Positions 45,801 to 58,456 of a stretch of DNA of 64,000 bases are shown piece after piece. The DNA comes from Erythroxylum novogranatense (taxonomy: Eukaryota > Streptophyta > Magnoliopsida > Malpighiales > Erythroxylaceae). How positions within the stretch are numbered: position 1 is the first letter of the stretch; each line of letters starts with the position of its first letter. Below the pieces are notes generated by a model. That model was not told the DNA's origin. It ran no database searches and saw only the letters and a program-made list of their open reading frames with translations. A program made the translations under genes and the position numbers. The stretch is from assembly GCA_029891385.1 (NCBI GenBank), contig CM057224.1, forward strand, positions 29,033,005-29,097,004. The letters are read 5' to 3'.

Positions 45801-47868
45801 GGAGCAGGAAATAGTTAAGCCTGTTCTGAGCATGATGTTGGAGGTTGTTGAAGTTGCAAACGTTGATCGGGCAGCACTTTGGCACCAATTATGTACTAGG
45901 GAAGATGAAATTACTCGCATAAGTGAAGAGAAAAAAGTAGAAAGTTCCAACACGGTTCAAGAAAAGGCCAGCCTGTTGCAGAAGTTGAGTGAATTTGAAG
46001 CCACTAACAACCGACTAAAGGTACCTGAACTTGTAATATATTATGTTTATGTACGATAATTGTAGACCTAATAACCTTAAGCTCTTATGTTAAATTGATT
46101 CTTCTCATGAAATAACAGTTGGAATTGAGGGCTGAGATGGATGGGTTTGCACGGGAAAAGACGGAACTCTCTGAACAAAAGCAAGAAGTTGAAAATCAAC
46201 TTGAGTGGGTGCGTTCAGAACGGGAGGATGAAATCAGAAAGCTCAAAGCTGAGAAGAAAGCTATTCAGGATCGTCTTCATGATTCTGAAGCACAACTCAC
46301 CCAGTTAAAATCCCGAAAACGAGATGAACTGAAGGTAGCATATCATCTTCATTTCGATCATTTTATTCATGGACCTTCTCTGCCGCATATTTTCCTGTTG
46401 AGAATAGATTCAGTTTACATGTATGCTTTCTACCTTTGTAATCATATCCTTGTTTTTGCACTTTTTTAACGAAGACAGTACACTTTTCTGATGGTATTTG
46501 AAGATGATGGCATGAATTTGACCTTTGGCTTGTTCCTTTATTTAGCTTGCTATCCTACTGTGTTGGGATAGCTGCATTTGCTACAATGACTTTGCATTGT
46601 AACAAACATTTACTCAAGCCCGGAAAAGGTTTTTGTGTGAAATTGGTTCTGGCAGTCTCATTCATGAAATGACAATCTATTCTGCATTTTGGTTGATATC
46701 TGATTCTTAATTGGTACCCTAAGCATTTGTGGTTGGGTTTATTTTAGTAAAATGATGCTTGCGAATACCTGCTAATGAGGATGAGTTATCAGAATCAGTT
46801 TAGATGAATAAATGTATTTCTGTCATGATTATTGCTTAGCTTTTTACTGGTTTCTTGTTATTGACATACGCACATTGATTCCCTACCTAGTTTGCTTTTC
46901 TTGAAAGTGTTTTATGTATGCAACAGAGAGTAGTAAAGGAGAAAAATGCTCTTGCTGAAAGGCTCAAGGGTGCTGAGGCTGCACGTAAGAGATTTGATGA
47001 AGAACTGAAACGGTATGCCACGGAGAATGTGACTCGGGAGGAAATCCGGCAATCATTGGAGGATGAAGTTCGGAGATTAATGGAAACAGTTGGGCAAACT
47101 GAGGGGGAGAAGAGGGAGAAAGAAGAGCAGGTTGCTCGTTGCGAAGCATATATAGATGGAATGGAATCAAAATTGCAGGCGTGCCAGGTTTGTATTAATT
47201 TTCTGCCTTGTCTTTGTTTCTTATAATTATGACCGATTTTCTTATCCATTGTTGACTACTTGACTTCTACGAGTAATCATATGGATCTACACCAATTTTT
47301 TAGTTGTGTAAAGTCTAATGGAGGAGTGCAACTCTAGTACCTCATGTTTTGTTGACAAGTTCTCAACTGTCAACTTCACCATTTGATATCAGATTGATAA
47401 GATTGCTTTTGAGTATTTTTCAAAGCTCGATGATCAGTGATCTTTATCCTGATTCCTGCAAATGAATTTCCACGAAACCCTTTGTTCTCCTATCTCGCTT
47501 TCATACTTAAGTGTTTGTTTATGCAGCAATATATACATACTCTTGAGGCTTCTCTTCAAGAGGAGATGTCACGACATGCTCCTCTTTATGGCGCTGGATT
47601 GGAAGCATTGTCAATGAAGGAGTTGGAGACACTTTCACGTATTCACGAGGAAGGGCTGAGGCAGATCCATGCCCTTCAACAGCGAAAGGGAAGTCCTGTC
47701 GCCAGTCCTCTGGTTAGCCCCCACGCTCTACCTCACAATCATGGGTTGTATCCCACTGCCCATCAAGTGGCCGTCGGATTACCTCCTCCACTTATCCCAA
47801 ATGCTGTTGGAGTCCATGGCAATGGATACATGAATGGTGCGGTTGGACCGTGGTTTAACCATAATTAA
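39815..47868 (+). CDS. Four-MATH-domain TRAF-like protein (At2g25320-type), 10 exons
   Basis: Exons are 39815-41138, 41717-42190, 42287-42588, 43458-44183, 44263-44541, 44828-44989, 45088-46020, 46119-46334, 46927-47187 and 47527-47868. They join in phase to 1672 codons plus stop. Four MATH (TRAF-C) domains lie at about residues 62-195, 228-366, 396-535 and 564-695. An acidic segment (about 705-730) and a helical, probably protein-binding middle follow. A long coiled coil covers about 1375-1610, and the tail is Pro/His/Gly-rich. There is no signal peptide or membrane segment. MATH domains bind partner proteins; Arabidopsis relatives act as adaptors for ubiquitin-linked turnover, so that role here is inference. 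The length and domain order match the plant TRAF-like family typified by At2g25320 (named from memory). The start sits in an A-rich context just before the low-complexity N-terminus. Intron 1 is GC-AG; the others are GT-AG. No breaks are seen, so it is probably functional. Confidence 0.93.
41139..41716 (+). other. GC-AG intron 1 of the MATH gene
   Basis: The protein must continue from the YPRG motif to QSQPPCHLS of the third MATH domain. The only phase-correct join ends exon 1 at 41138 (CGAG), starts the intron with GCATGT and ends it at GTATCAG (41716), rebuilding a Gly codon from G and GA. GC donors are a known minority class in plants, usually with a strong AG before the cut as here. Read-through would add 43 residues and a stop at about 41269. 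Confidence 0.85.
42589..43457 (+). other. Intron 3 of the MATH gene (869 bp)
   Basis: Flanked by GAG|GTTGGT and TGGTTAG|GTATTG. It contains a short purine-rich stretch (42680-42790) and no sign of an inserted element. The join keeps the frame between the end of the fourth MATH domain (FSDLE) and the acidic segment (VLASEDDQ). Confidence 0.85.
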
Positions 47869-48426
47869 ATTTGTTTTTGTGCTCCATAATACCATACCAA
47901 TGTAGGCATTTGTTGGCCTGGTAGAGCCAGGTGACATCTCATTGTGGAGGGATGTTCATTTTTGAGTTCCTTGACATCTCAATGGGGAACACTGGAAGAA
48001 AGAAAAAAGAGGAAATAATAATATAATTGCTAATAGTCCAGTTGGTAAAACAGTAAATGCCTGATATTATGAAAAATAAAATCGCTGATAGTCCAGTAGC
48101 TGGTAAAATAGCAAATGCCTGATGTCAACCTCATCTAACCAAGTTTATTATAGGCCTTTACAAAGTTTTGTTTTTGAAGATCATGAAATAGAGCAATAGG
48201 TAAGTTTTGGCGGGAATGCATTCTTTCAATAATGATTTTGGGTTATATTTGTATAAGCGAGGCCCAGGGCCGAAACTCATCCATCCTCTTTTAAAGGCCT
48301 GAGGGAAAACCCGCCATGTGCACGAACAAATGCATATGATATTGCTCTAACTAATAAAATTATGGGTTAATAACAAATTTTTTCAAATTTTAATGAAATT
48401 TGTAATTTTAAACGTTCAAACTCTTA
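47869..48426 (+). other. 3' UTR and downstream flank of the MATH gene
   Basis: After the TAA the sequence is non-coding. A direct repeat of about 40 bases around ATAGTCCAGT...GGTAAAAYAG...AAATGCCTGAT occurs at about 48030-48067 and 48083-48123. AATAAA-like words are present (for example near 48073) but no single polyadenylation signal can be chosen. The last bases, TTA at 48424-48426, are the left target duplication of the MITE. Confidence 0.5.
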
Positions 48427-49154
48427 GGGGGCGTTTGGTTTGAGCATGGGATTGGGTATAGATATGGGTATAATAGTAGAAGGGAATGGGAATGGATATG
48501 AAAAATAAAAAATGATGTTTGGTTTGTAACTTGGGTTTCTGTATTAATACTAATAATGTTGTTTGGTTTGTTGCATTAATAGGAATGAAAGATAATATAA
48601 TATCATTTTTCATATCATATTTTATATCATATTTATTATTATTATTACAAAATTTATAATAATAATAGTAATAAGATAATTAATTTCGTATAATAAAATT
48701 AATAATAATAATAATAATAATAATAACAATAAGATAATTAATTTCATATAATAACATTAATAATAAAAGTAAATAATAATAATAACAATAATAAGATAAT
48801 TAATTTTGTATAATAATAATGATGATGATAAGAATAATAATAATAAGTTTAAAATTTATAATAATAAATAATAATAATAAGAACAATAATTAATAATAAT
48901 TAATAATAATGATGATGATGATGAGTGATGAGTAATATAATTGAGAATAAAAATTGCTTATGTGGGGAAGGAATATAAATAGTAACCATTAGATTAGAAT
49001 GAAAACTTGATACCCACCCATTTTGGAGGGTTTAGTAGATTCCTAAATTTAATGGAATAAATCTACTCCCTTGGAATTGAAAACTCCAAAGCAAACACTA
49101 TTTTTTACAATTATTTCATTCCTTCATTCCCAAACCCTCAAACCAAACGCCCCC
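48427..49154. mobile_element. MITE with 18-bp inverted repeats and TTA duplication (Tourist/PIF-Harbinger-like)
   Basis: The ends are GGGGGCGTTTGGTTTGAG and its exact reverse complement, 728 bp apart, flanked by TTA on both sides (48424-48426 and 49155-49157). The GGGGGCGTTTGGTTT end and the 3-bp TTA duplication fit the Tourist/PIF-Harbinger type. No transposase is encoded. The interior (48620-48920) is almost pure AAT/ATT repeat with ATG-rich patches. It lies about 560 bp downstream of the MATH gene stop codon. Confidence 0.9.
48640..48920. repeat. AT-rich trinucleotide repeat tract
   Basis: Long runs of AAT/ATA/TAA units with GATGATGATG near the end lie in the core of the MITE. Such tracts vary in length between copies and individuals. 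Confidence 0.8.
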
Positions 49155-49157
49155 TTA

Positions 49158-50440
49158 AATTTTACAAAAATATACTGACTTTAATCTTTTTCTTAATGTC
49201 ATGTACGTTAACATCTTTGTTAACATCAGGTAATTGTATTATAAAAATAAGAAGAATATCTTTAATATAATTAAATTACCATTATAAAAGGGTCAATTAT
49301 TAAAAAATTCAAACTTTACTCAATTTTATGATTATAGTTTGAACTTAAAAAAGTAGCAATTAAATACTAAAATTTTCTTTTTTTTTTCCAATTCTACCTC
49401 AATGTTAGTATTTTCGCTAACATTGTTGACGTGATTTGCTACATAAGATAGAACCCTAAACACTTTTATACTAAACTAATTGCTTAAGTTCTATTAAGTT
49501 GTTCAACTAGGCTACATCATTTTGGAATTGAAAACCCTAAATTAAACTTTATCTCTTTGATTTGTTTTCCATCTTTATGAGTCGTACTTACTGCAAATCA
49601 TGTCCTAATCATCATTACTGTGAGTGTTGTCCTCAAAGTTTCTTCTTTATGGACAAAAGACACCAAACTTTGAATCAATAAGAATAACAAAGTTACAATC
49701 CCAAGATCAAATCCTAAAATAGATTCGATTTCTTCATAAAAAGAAGAAACAGTAACTCAAATTCTCTTGTGAAAAAATATCACAACAACCCAAATTGATC
49801 ACACAAATAGTTGGAACAAAGAAAAACCATATCATAATAATTAAGAATCACAAGAACATTCAACTGGAGTCTTAACAGGAACACAGATGATAAGTATGAA
49901 TTGCATTGTATTTTAGTGCTTAGTTTGATATGTTTTTAATTATTAATTCAATCGTTTAGTAAGTGTTTAGGTTAGAATTATATTAGTTTGTAAATTATTC
50001 ATATTTTAAGTGTTTTATGGATTAATACAAGTTTTTGAACTTAATTGTTATATTTTTTAGGTACCTTAATGTGATTGTTAGTGTTTCAGGTCAACATTGA
50101 AGAACAGAGAAGTTGCAGAGATAGTCGGGCTGAAACAACAACCCGCGATTGTGACACAAAAAACCACGATCATGCAAAAGCACTAAAGTTGGCCCACTAT
50201 TGTGGCACATATGCCATGATCGTGATAGAAGCCTAGGACATGGCCTACGATTGTGACAAAAGGCTCGAATGTGGCTTACGATTGTGGTTTGCAAGGCCAT
50301 GGTCGTGGTCTGTGTTGGAAAGAAGCGCAGACATTAAAAAAATCAAGTTTCGAGGAATTTTTTTGGACTTTTTGTATAACATATCACTCCCATATATCAT
50401 ATAATTGAAATATTGAAAGATATTCGAAAATATACTGTAG
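49158..50440. other. Intergenic DNA with a degenerate CGATYGTGRC word block
   Basis: No gene is seen. The left half is AT-rich. Positions 50100-50310 repeat words such as CGATTGTGACA, CACGATCATG and CATGATCGTGAT at 30-40 base spacing. This resembles the GC-rich cassettes in LTR X (5735-5875). It may be part of an old LTR whose ends I could not find. Confidence 0.4.
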
Positions 50441-51270
50441 GAAAATGGTAAGTTAAGATGGTTAAATCAATTCATCTTACATTTTAATCCATCGCACATA
50501 ACATAAAGCATTCTAATAATCATGTTGTTCCATTTTTAATTCATAAAAAAAATATAGTCTTAATCATTACATTTCTCAAAAATTCATATGTACAATATAC
50601 AACAGTTGAAAGATACAATTCTTTATACAACATAATTAAGACATTTGCACGTCTAACTGATCCCGACACTGACCCATATCCAAATGCATAAGTTACTTTA
50701 ACTAGACTAGCTAGGCCTCCTCTAAACCTGAAAAAAAATGTTGCAAGTTTGATGAGTTTGCGAACTCAATAGTTTATGCTCACTCAAACAGACATAAACA
50801 TCATTCAGCATCAAATCCTATATATCATATCGTTCAGAATTTAAGACTTGATTGCAGTATTCATCATATTTCAACAAGCTCATTATGAATACAAACATTT
50901 CATATAATCATTGCAGGATAATCAGGTCATTCATTTCATCTCATTCATATCATCCACAGATACACAAACATAGCATATCATTATATCCACTCAATTCAGT
51001 CATTCTTTGCAAATATTCACATGGTACAAGCAAAGATATGAATACAAATGCACATAAGACTCCACTTTCATTTTTATTTTGTTGCGATCGAGTATCTATT
51101 TAACAGTCCTGTATCCGTTTCGAATACTGGGCTAATTTCAAATACTGTCCCATACCTATTGTGGATATTGGGCACATTAATTGTTCAGCCTGTCGCTTTA
51201 TGTGCACATTTATAAGCTTTAAACTCTTTTTCACTTGGGTCACTCAGGTCACAACTCCTTTATCTGTTCA
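50440..51270 (-). mobile_element. Fragment of another LTR (minus strand), target of solo LTR c
   Basis: Read on the minus strand it shows the shared LTR landmarks: the hairpin GAGTTCGCAAACTCATC (about 50752-50768), an acceptor TTTTTTTTCAG ending at 50728, and GGTCACAAC/GTTGCGATCG blocks with GGACAGT words (51075-51260). It is cut by LTR c and continues after 63978. The left boundary was not found, so the start is approximate. Confidence 0.6.
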
Positions 51271-52146
51271 TGTAACATCCCATTATCTATGGGAAGGTTA
51301 GAATGGTAAATGTGAGTGATTAATGAGAGCTTAGAGATGTATTTGCATGCTCATGCACGATGTTTCATACACATATATGAGAATAGTGAAAATTTTGCAT
51401 ATGAACATAATTATACATGCATTCATGAATAATTCCAGATATAATTAAATTGAGTTGTGATTTCTAGGAGTTTTGAGAATTCTAAATTTTATGTATATGG
51501 AAAATTGTGGTTATATATGTTGAAAAATTGAGTTTTGGAGAGTGTAATTGTTGATTTGAAATTTCTTGGGAAATTTTGGAAATTTTAGTGAAATTAGGAA
51601 TAAGTTTTTGAAAAATTATGGAAAATAGGAAAAAGAAATCAAAAGAAGATTTGGAGATAGTTGAATTGTAAAGATAAAAGTTAAGGGAGTTAGCTTCAAA
51701 AGAAACTAAGTTAGAGCTCGATGTGAGGGAAGTGACAAATATCTCTTAGGCTGTGTACTTTTGTTAGAAGTAGGCTATTGTTCTCCGAGAGTTGATAGGT
51801 TAAGTAATATGTCTAAGTTCATTCTTCATCGTCATCTTCTTCAAGTTTTCTTTCCATACAGTGTTTTCCATCAAACACCTCCTAAGAGATTCCTCTGTTT
51901 TTCCTTCCTACACCAAGCCACTTTGCTATTTGTGTCCACCCTAAGAAAAACCTATCCTTACCTCCTTCAAGTTGATGAACAAGTGATGCTTGGGAGTTAG
52001 AGCTAGCGTTGTTTTGAAGAATTTGAAGTAAAACCACGTAAGTTATGCTTTAAATGTTATGGGTATTGTTAAAATGAAACTCGAATGATGAGAAATGTGG
52101 GATTGAGGATTTGATTTTGTGTGGGGTTGTGTGTGTTGTGGATGAT

Positions 52147-54887
52147 TGTAACATCCCGTTACCGGAGTGACGGGTATATTGGTAAGTTGGATCGGGTTAG
52201 GATTTAGTACAGGCAAAGTGTTGCATTAAACATGTATTACAGTTTCGATAGTTATTGGTAAATGTCATAAATATATATATGTACATACATGTATGACGAT
52301 TCTCGAAATCGAAAAATTGGTCATAATTGTTCAGATGAAAATTGGCTAGATGTGTAATCGAAAATTTGGTTATAATAGGACAGATGAGGATTGGGTTGTG
52401 AAAAGTGGAAATTGAATAAGTGTATTAATTAGGTTTTGAATATGAAATTGGAAGGAAATGGAATTTAGAGAACTGGAAATTGGAATATGAGTATAGAAAT
52501 AAGCATTTCCTAATTTTGTGAATTTATGGGAATTTTCCCAGAATTTTTAGAGTAATGGATCCGGACCAGAAAATTGGCCTAGGGACTGATTAATGTGATT
52601 CCGGGTCCGAGATTGATTGACAAATGATATGAAATAAATTTGAATTATGAATTCAGGAATTATTGGTTACGAGTATTGCGAAATTGGGAGAAAAATAGAA
52701 TAGAAATCGGATGTATTAGACCCTAAGAATTGGACATGAGGCTGATGATCTCATATATATATATATATATGCATAAGCTTAAAGGTAAGCTCATTTTCTT
52801 CATTTTCTCTTTGCCATCGTTGACGGTCGTGGGTGAGCAAATTTGGGATTTGGAGTTGTTTGAAGGATTTTCAAAGGATTGAAGCTTGAATCAAGTAAGT
52901 TTATACTTGTTTATGAGTTAAATCGTTTCATTTGATCATTGATTTGAGTATGAATTGGTTTAGAGAATTTGAAAGTTACGGATGAAAGGGTTTTGAGATT
53001 TTCATTGGTTTTGATTTGGGTTTTTGATGAAAACTGGTTTAAATGATGGATTGAGGCTAGAAATGAGTTGAGTGTAGTATACTAAGTCGATTGGGAGTGA
53101 TTTGAAGTGAATCGGATAGATTGTTATCAGAAAATCTGAGAAATTTCTGGGTTTCTGTCGCGATTTTGCGATCGCACGCCGCGACGTGCGATGAACACGC
53201 CATGCGAAATAACCCGATCTTGCGTCGCGACGAATTAAAAATATTTTAATTTATGCGCCGCGGCGAGGAAGACAAGGCATACGCCGCGACGAACGTCTGC
53301 GTACGTCGCGACGTGGGATGCCCGGTTCGCCGCGGCGATGCCGCGGCGAGGGATGCTTTCCGAAAATGAATTTGAGGTTTTTGAATTGGAGAATTTTGGG
53401 ATCTAATTTGGATTGGTTATGGATCAAAATGGCATTTGAGAGAATAGGAATTGAATTTGATGATTATCGGAAATTGAGTGGTAAGCGAATTGGAATGTGA
53501 CCTTAGAATAAGGAATTGAATTATGGCATTGAGAACTGTTCTGAATTAGAGTGAGAGTGATCATATTGAGAAATTCAGGAATATGATTGGGAATGTCATA
53601 ACATGTATAGTATTTATCGAAATTGCTATTGATTATTGAATTTGGCATGATTGGTAATGTGTGATTTATTTGATTTGATATAGAGGTTCCGATGGATCGT
53701 CATTCCACGGACAAGATTGGGACTTCAGTGGTAGCTCGGAAGTGCAGGTGAGTAACCTAGTTGGTTTCTCAACCTTATGTGTTTATTAATTATATGCATT
53801 GATTGCCATGAGGAAGCAAGGATGGATATATGTAATTGAGTGATTTGATTGATTTCGAACCATGGGTGTTCGAAATATTGGATTGTGTTATTAAAGTGCA
53901 AATGTGAATAAGTATGTGTAAGTGCATGAGTAAATTGGATTGGAAATGTGTTAATGAAATGAAATGTAAATGCATAGGAATGAAATATCGGACTAAAGGT
54001 CCGAAGAAATGAGATATGACAGTGAAATGTGAATGACATATGCACTCATGCATAATTAAATGATCGATAATGATAGTTGTAGACTGAGACGCCATCAGAT
54101 ATTTGAGGACGCCATGGTAAAACTTCATGAACACACGCCGCAAAGAAACTCGCAAACACCTACGGGTGGGGTGTGGGGTCCTATTATGTGAAAGGATTAG
54201 TGCATACCCAGTGGGCTCTCCTATCCCTAATGTGAGTGGGCGATAGTGCATACCCGAGGGCCTCCTACTTGCCAAAATGTGATTTCGATTTACGATTGCT
54301 TCGGTCACAACAATGAAATGAAATCGAAAGTGTCGCATGCATCTGCATATGTAAATTATTTAAAGTGAATGTGTGAAAGTGAAACCAATGCATGTGAATA
54401 TATGAAAGTGTGAATATGTGATTCAAAGTGTGTATATGAATTGTGAATGCATGAGTTGGGTGAACCATCGATGATGGTTTCTCACCGAGTTCGCAAACTC
54501 ACCCAACATTGCATCTATTTTTCAGAATGAAGAGTACCCGTTAGACACACGGAGTATGTCTACCGCTAGCCAGGCAGAGTTTCGGGTCGGGATCGATTAT
54601 CGTCGCCCACGTCTGCATTAGTATATTGATTTGATTCAGTAGGCCAAATGATTTTGTGTAAATGTGTTGTAAAAACTGAAATTTGTTTTTATTGGAAAAG
54701 CCTTTTTGTTCTGATTGGGCCAGTTTATTCATTGATTCTGCGCACTCTTTTGGTTTTGAAAGAAAAGAAAAAGGTATAACGTGTTTTAAAAGTTAGTATC
54801 GTTCTAATCGCGCCACCCTCGCGGGTCACGGACCCGGATATCACTGTTGATGCCGGGTTCGGGTCACGTCGGGAGTGGGGTGCTACA
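52147..54887 (+). repeat. 5' LTR of the LARD element
   Basis: It starts TGTAACATCCCGTTACCG and ends GGTGCTACA. A TATA-like run is at 52753-52770. Proposed intron 1 is 52895-53683 (CAA|GTAAGT donor), mini-exon 53684-53747, intron 2 53748-54525. It differs from the 3' LTR mainly in the GC-rich cassette (53155-53360) and at CAG/CTG sites in 53700-54830. Confidence 0.92.
53155..53360 (+). repeat. GC-rich cassette in LARD 5' LTR
   Basis: Words such as GCCGCGACG, CGTCGCGACG and CGCCGCGGCG repeat inside proposed intron 1. The 3' LTR equivalent is at 59460-59650 and is shorter. The same vocabulary fills the cassettes of H and T, although the LTRs around them differ. Confidence 0.7.
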
Positions 54888-54891
54888 TTTG

Positions 54892-54903
54892 TGGTATCAG
54901 AGC
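54892..54903 (+). other. Primer-binding site (tRNA-iMet) of the LARD element
   Basis: TGGTATCAGAGC begins five bases after the 5' LTR. It is the same primer as in T and H. Confidence 0.93.
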
Positions 54904-57900
54904 CCAGAAGTACAATCTTACATGGGCATTCTGAGACAAATGTGTTAAAAAGCATGCATATAAGTCATGTCTCGGCAGACAGTGACTACTGATCCCCGAT
55001 CTAGCATATGAGTCTTATACATGAGCCTGTACTAGTGGTTTAAGTAATTTGAAATAGTGAAGAATAGATGATATGGAAAATGTGATAAATGGAAGTTGTG
55101 GAAATCAAGGAATAAGAACAAGTATATGGTACGATGTGATAATTGGAGATTTAGTGCATTGGTACTGATGGGCGTATTATGAAATACGACATTAGAGTGA
55201 TATTGGAAAAATCTATGAATGGGAAGTGGATGTGAATTGTATATGTGTAGTTGTGAAGTGATAGAAGAAATATAGAGATATGTGAAAGATGGCAAATAAA
55301 ATGTTTTATGATCGAGTTAAGCAATGAGCGTGATGGGAGTTATGATTGGAGGTCTATGACCTAGAATTTGAATATGTTAAGTGAGAAAGCAACAATGAAT
55401 GTATATTTTGAGTGTGGTTGCGTAAAACAAAATGATGAAAGGATCGAAATGAGAGAAAATAGTATTGAGAGAAGAAAAAGTAAAAAGTTGTTAAGGTCGT
55501 GGTTTGCCTATGCGAATGCACACCTGATAAATTGAAATGATGTTGGAAATCACTTGGTGCATTAGTGGATAACCGCCAAGTCAAATAGTTAAAAGTTCAT
55601 GTGAGATAGAGTAAGAACCAAAAGTGTTTATAGTGATATTTGGAAATGAATTGAGATTGTAATTAGGATGTTGGTAAGGAAAAAGCCTCATGATCGAGGA
55701 TAGGTGCGAAAAGGAAAAAAAATGGTCAAAGATCAAATGAGATTGAAGTGTCTTTAGCGTAAGTGACTAAGTGGTAAATTAATGTAATACTGTAAATGGT
55801 ATGTACCTCAATGAACGGTATCAAAAAGAGATGCTTTGGTTATGTGGATTATGGTATAGATTGATCGTCACAGGACATTGTGAATAATTGAAATCGATAA
55901 GAAATGTGACGACGGTTGATGATTAGGAATTGAAAGAAGAATTTCCCTGAATTGAATTAAGTTGATTAAATGATTAAAATTGAAAAGTTTAGTAATGAAA
56001 GGACAAATTGGAGATAAATGTGAAATGAATGAAAAGTTGTTATTGGGAGTCCTGATCTTAGCGGATACTCATGTGTAAAAGATAGAATAAAAAGTATGTG
56101 TTACGATAATGTAAAGAGTTTGATTGTGTAAGTAAAAGGATATCAGTTGTGATTTGAGGAGAATATCGGGTCAGATATATTTTGTGTGAATATCGGAAAG
56201 TATAAAGTGGTTTTGAAAATTTTGTTTGAAATGATAGTGAATAAATTGAACTATGTGGAGAATCTAGTGTAAAGGAATGTGTGCCACAATATATTTGATG
56301 AAATTGAGAAAGATCGTGAGAAAATTTGTTCCTCATTGGAGATAACCGATAATTAGGAAATGATACGAATTGATTATTGATATGAAGAGTCATTATGCTA
56401 CTGAAGAGCAACATGTCTTATTTGTGTTTAGAGTGAAATGTTTAAATTGTGTTCAAAGTGGATGATGATCGATTGAATATATTTGAAAAGTGAATAAGAA
56501 AAATTGGCACAGTTGAGGAAATTGTTTGGCATGTAAGTTTTATAAGAGTGAATTGGATTGTGATTGAATAATTAGTGGATGAATTATTATTCGAACATGG
56601 TATTGGGAGATTAAATGCAAATAAAGGCAGTGATAAATGTGAAATTGTAAAGGATAAGTATATAAGGAATTTGGAGTTATTATAGGATTGATTGTATACT
56701 GGATACGTCCAGAAATTGGTAAAGGTCTTCTGACCGTAAATGATAAGGAAAGTGTTAGAAGGAAAATATGTGAAGTGTATGACAAATGATTGTAAGAAGA
56801 GATACTTGGAGAAATGTTCAATTCGAGTATTGATCGTATCAATTGAATTGGTGTTATAATATTAAATGAATTGTAAAGATGATAATGTGATCTATTGGAA
56901 AAATGTAAAAAGATTTTATGTGTATAGAGATCAGTATAAGCTTATGGGCTGCATTGGTATTTGATGACTTGAAAATTTATTGTATGGGATAGTGTATTGG
57001 AAAGTGTTGTGAAAAGTTTGGAGATTCTATTTGTACATAAAATGTTTTGGATGAATATGCGTTTGTATAGTAATAATGAATAAGTTATATGAGTGAATTG
57101 GGAAAGAGGATTAGGTGTTCGAATGTTTCAGAATTTTGATAAGGAAGCAAATAATTAGATGATAAGATTATGAAACTGGATGAAAGATTATATGTAAACT
57201 GTCGAGTTGGTAAAGTGTAAAAAGGAACGTATTAGCAATTGGGAATTCTAAATCAAGTGTGCAGATATGTATTGAAAGCATGGCAAAATCCGAATCTAGA
57301 AATTTGAATAGTGGACAGTATCGAGAAATTTGTGAATAGTTTTAACAGAAAGAAAATGAGTAATGTGACTGGATTAGGAAATATGAGTAAAACTCATGAA
57401 AGGAATTGTTAGTGGAAACTTAAGGAATAATCGAAGTTATAAAAGAAAGTGTATTAAAAGCGAAATAGAAAGTAAAATGTGACGTTGAAAGATTATGAGT
57501 ATGTTTGACCTATATAGTTGACTGTGTGTTATCAGTGTGAAACTAATATAGTTTTGGAGTTCATAAGATTATGAGATTGATGCATAGATAAGATTGATTG
57601 TGTTTCGTTGGAGATATCATTTAAAAAGTGTATGAAAGGTTTTATATCTAAAAAGGAGTTGTTCATTCGGATAGGAAAATGATCAGGACCTAATATAATT
57701 AGAGGCCCTGGATGATTTAAGTTAAGATTGACAGGTGTTTGAATCAGTAATATGGTTTAAGAAATTCAAGTTGATGAGAATGAATTAAATTAATGATTAC
57801 CGAAACTGTTGAAACCTGATGAGATTAGAAATTGGCATTGGAGAGATGCAATATGTTAAACGATACAGAGAATGTTTCTAAATGTGTCACTTCGGCCAAC

Positions 57901-58443
57901 TATGTATTGATTAAGATAACAGGTAAATGGGAAATGAAATTTGTTGTTAGTGACCACGATGCGACCGTGTTGTGAATCGATATATATAGATCGTCAAGTC
58001 AGTAGCAATTTAAAAGATGAATTGAATTTAGAAAGTGTTATATGGACAGGAATAGGAAATATCAATATGATCGGATGTGTATGTCATTGGTATTGGATAT
58101 AAAGAATTGCTAGGATTTTTGCAGAAATCATTAAAATCGTGTAGATTGAGAAAGGAAAATGAGGTAAGTGATAGTAGTGTGATTAATGGCAAGCTAAGAT
58201 TTAAGATGATTCGGATCCAAATGTTTCATAGATTGGATTTGAAAATATTGTTAAGATCCGATATGCATGTTATTGATATTGGAAGTGATGACTTGTGAGT
58301 AAAAGGCAATGTAAAGTTAAGAAAGATTTGGCGAAATTATTCAGATAGTGAAATAAGTGGAAATCAGAGAATCAATGACTGAAAAGAACTACTCTATTGT
58401 TTTGACAAATCGTATATGAAATTTCGAGGACGAAATTTTTATT

Positions 58444-58456
58444 AGGAGGGGAGAAT
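58444..58456 (+). other. Polypurine tract of the LARD element
   Basis: The run AGGAGGGGAGAA lies directly before the 3' LTR, preceded by a T-rich box. It is identical to the tract of T internal 1. Confidence 0.9.

Larger units (their letters stand above)
54888..58456 (+). other. Non-coding internal region of the LARD element
   Basis: It begins with the primer-binding site at 54892-54903 (TGGTATCAGAGC). The rest is AT-rich and stop-dense in all frames. I find no gag, RT, RNase H or integrase motif. The longest frames (about 70-120 codons) have biased composition and no family signature. The last coding-like trace is FRGRNFY plus TAG at about 58420-58443, identical in sense to the pol end of T. 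Whether the rest is drifted pol or captured sequence cannot be told by eye. Confidence 0.8.

Noticed and set aside
53790..54338. Minus-strand open frames of up to 182 codons in the LARD 5' LTR
   Set aside because: They are His/Ile/Thr-rich because of repeated ATG-rich LTR sequence. The 3' LTR breaks the frame by small indels and no family is recognised.
18613..54903. tRNA genes at the TGGTATCAGAGC sites
   Set aside because: These are 12-base primer-binding sites complementary to a tRNA 3' end, with no cloverleaf around them.
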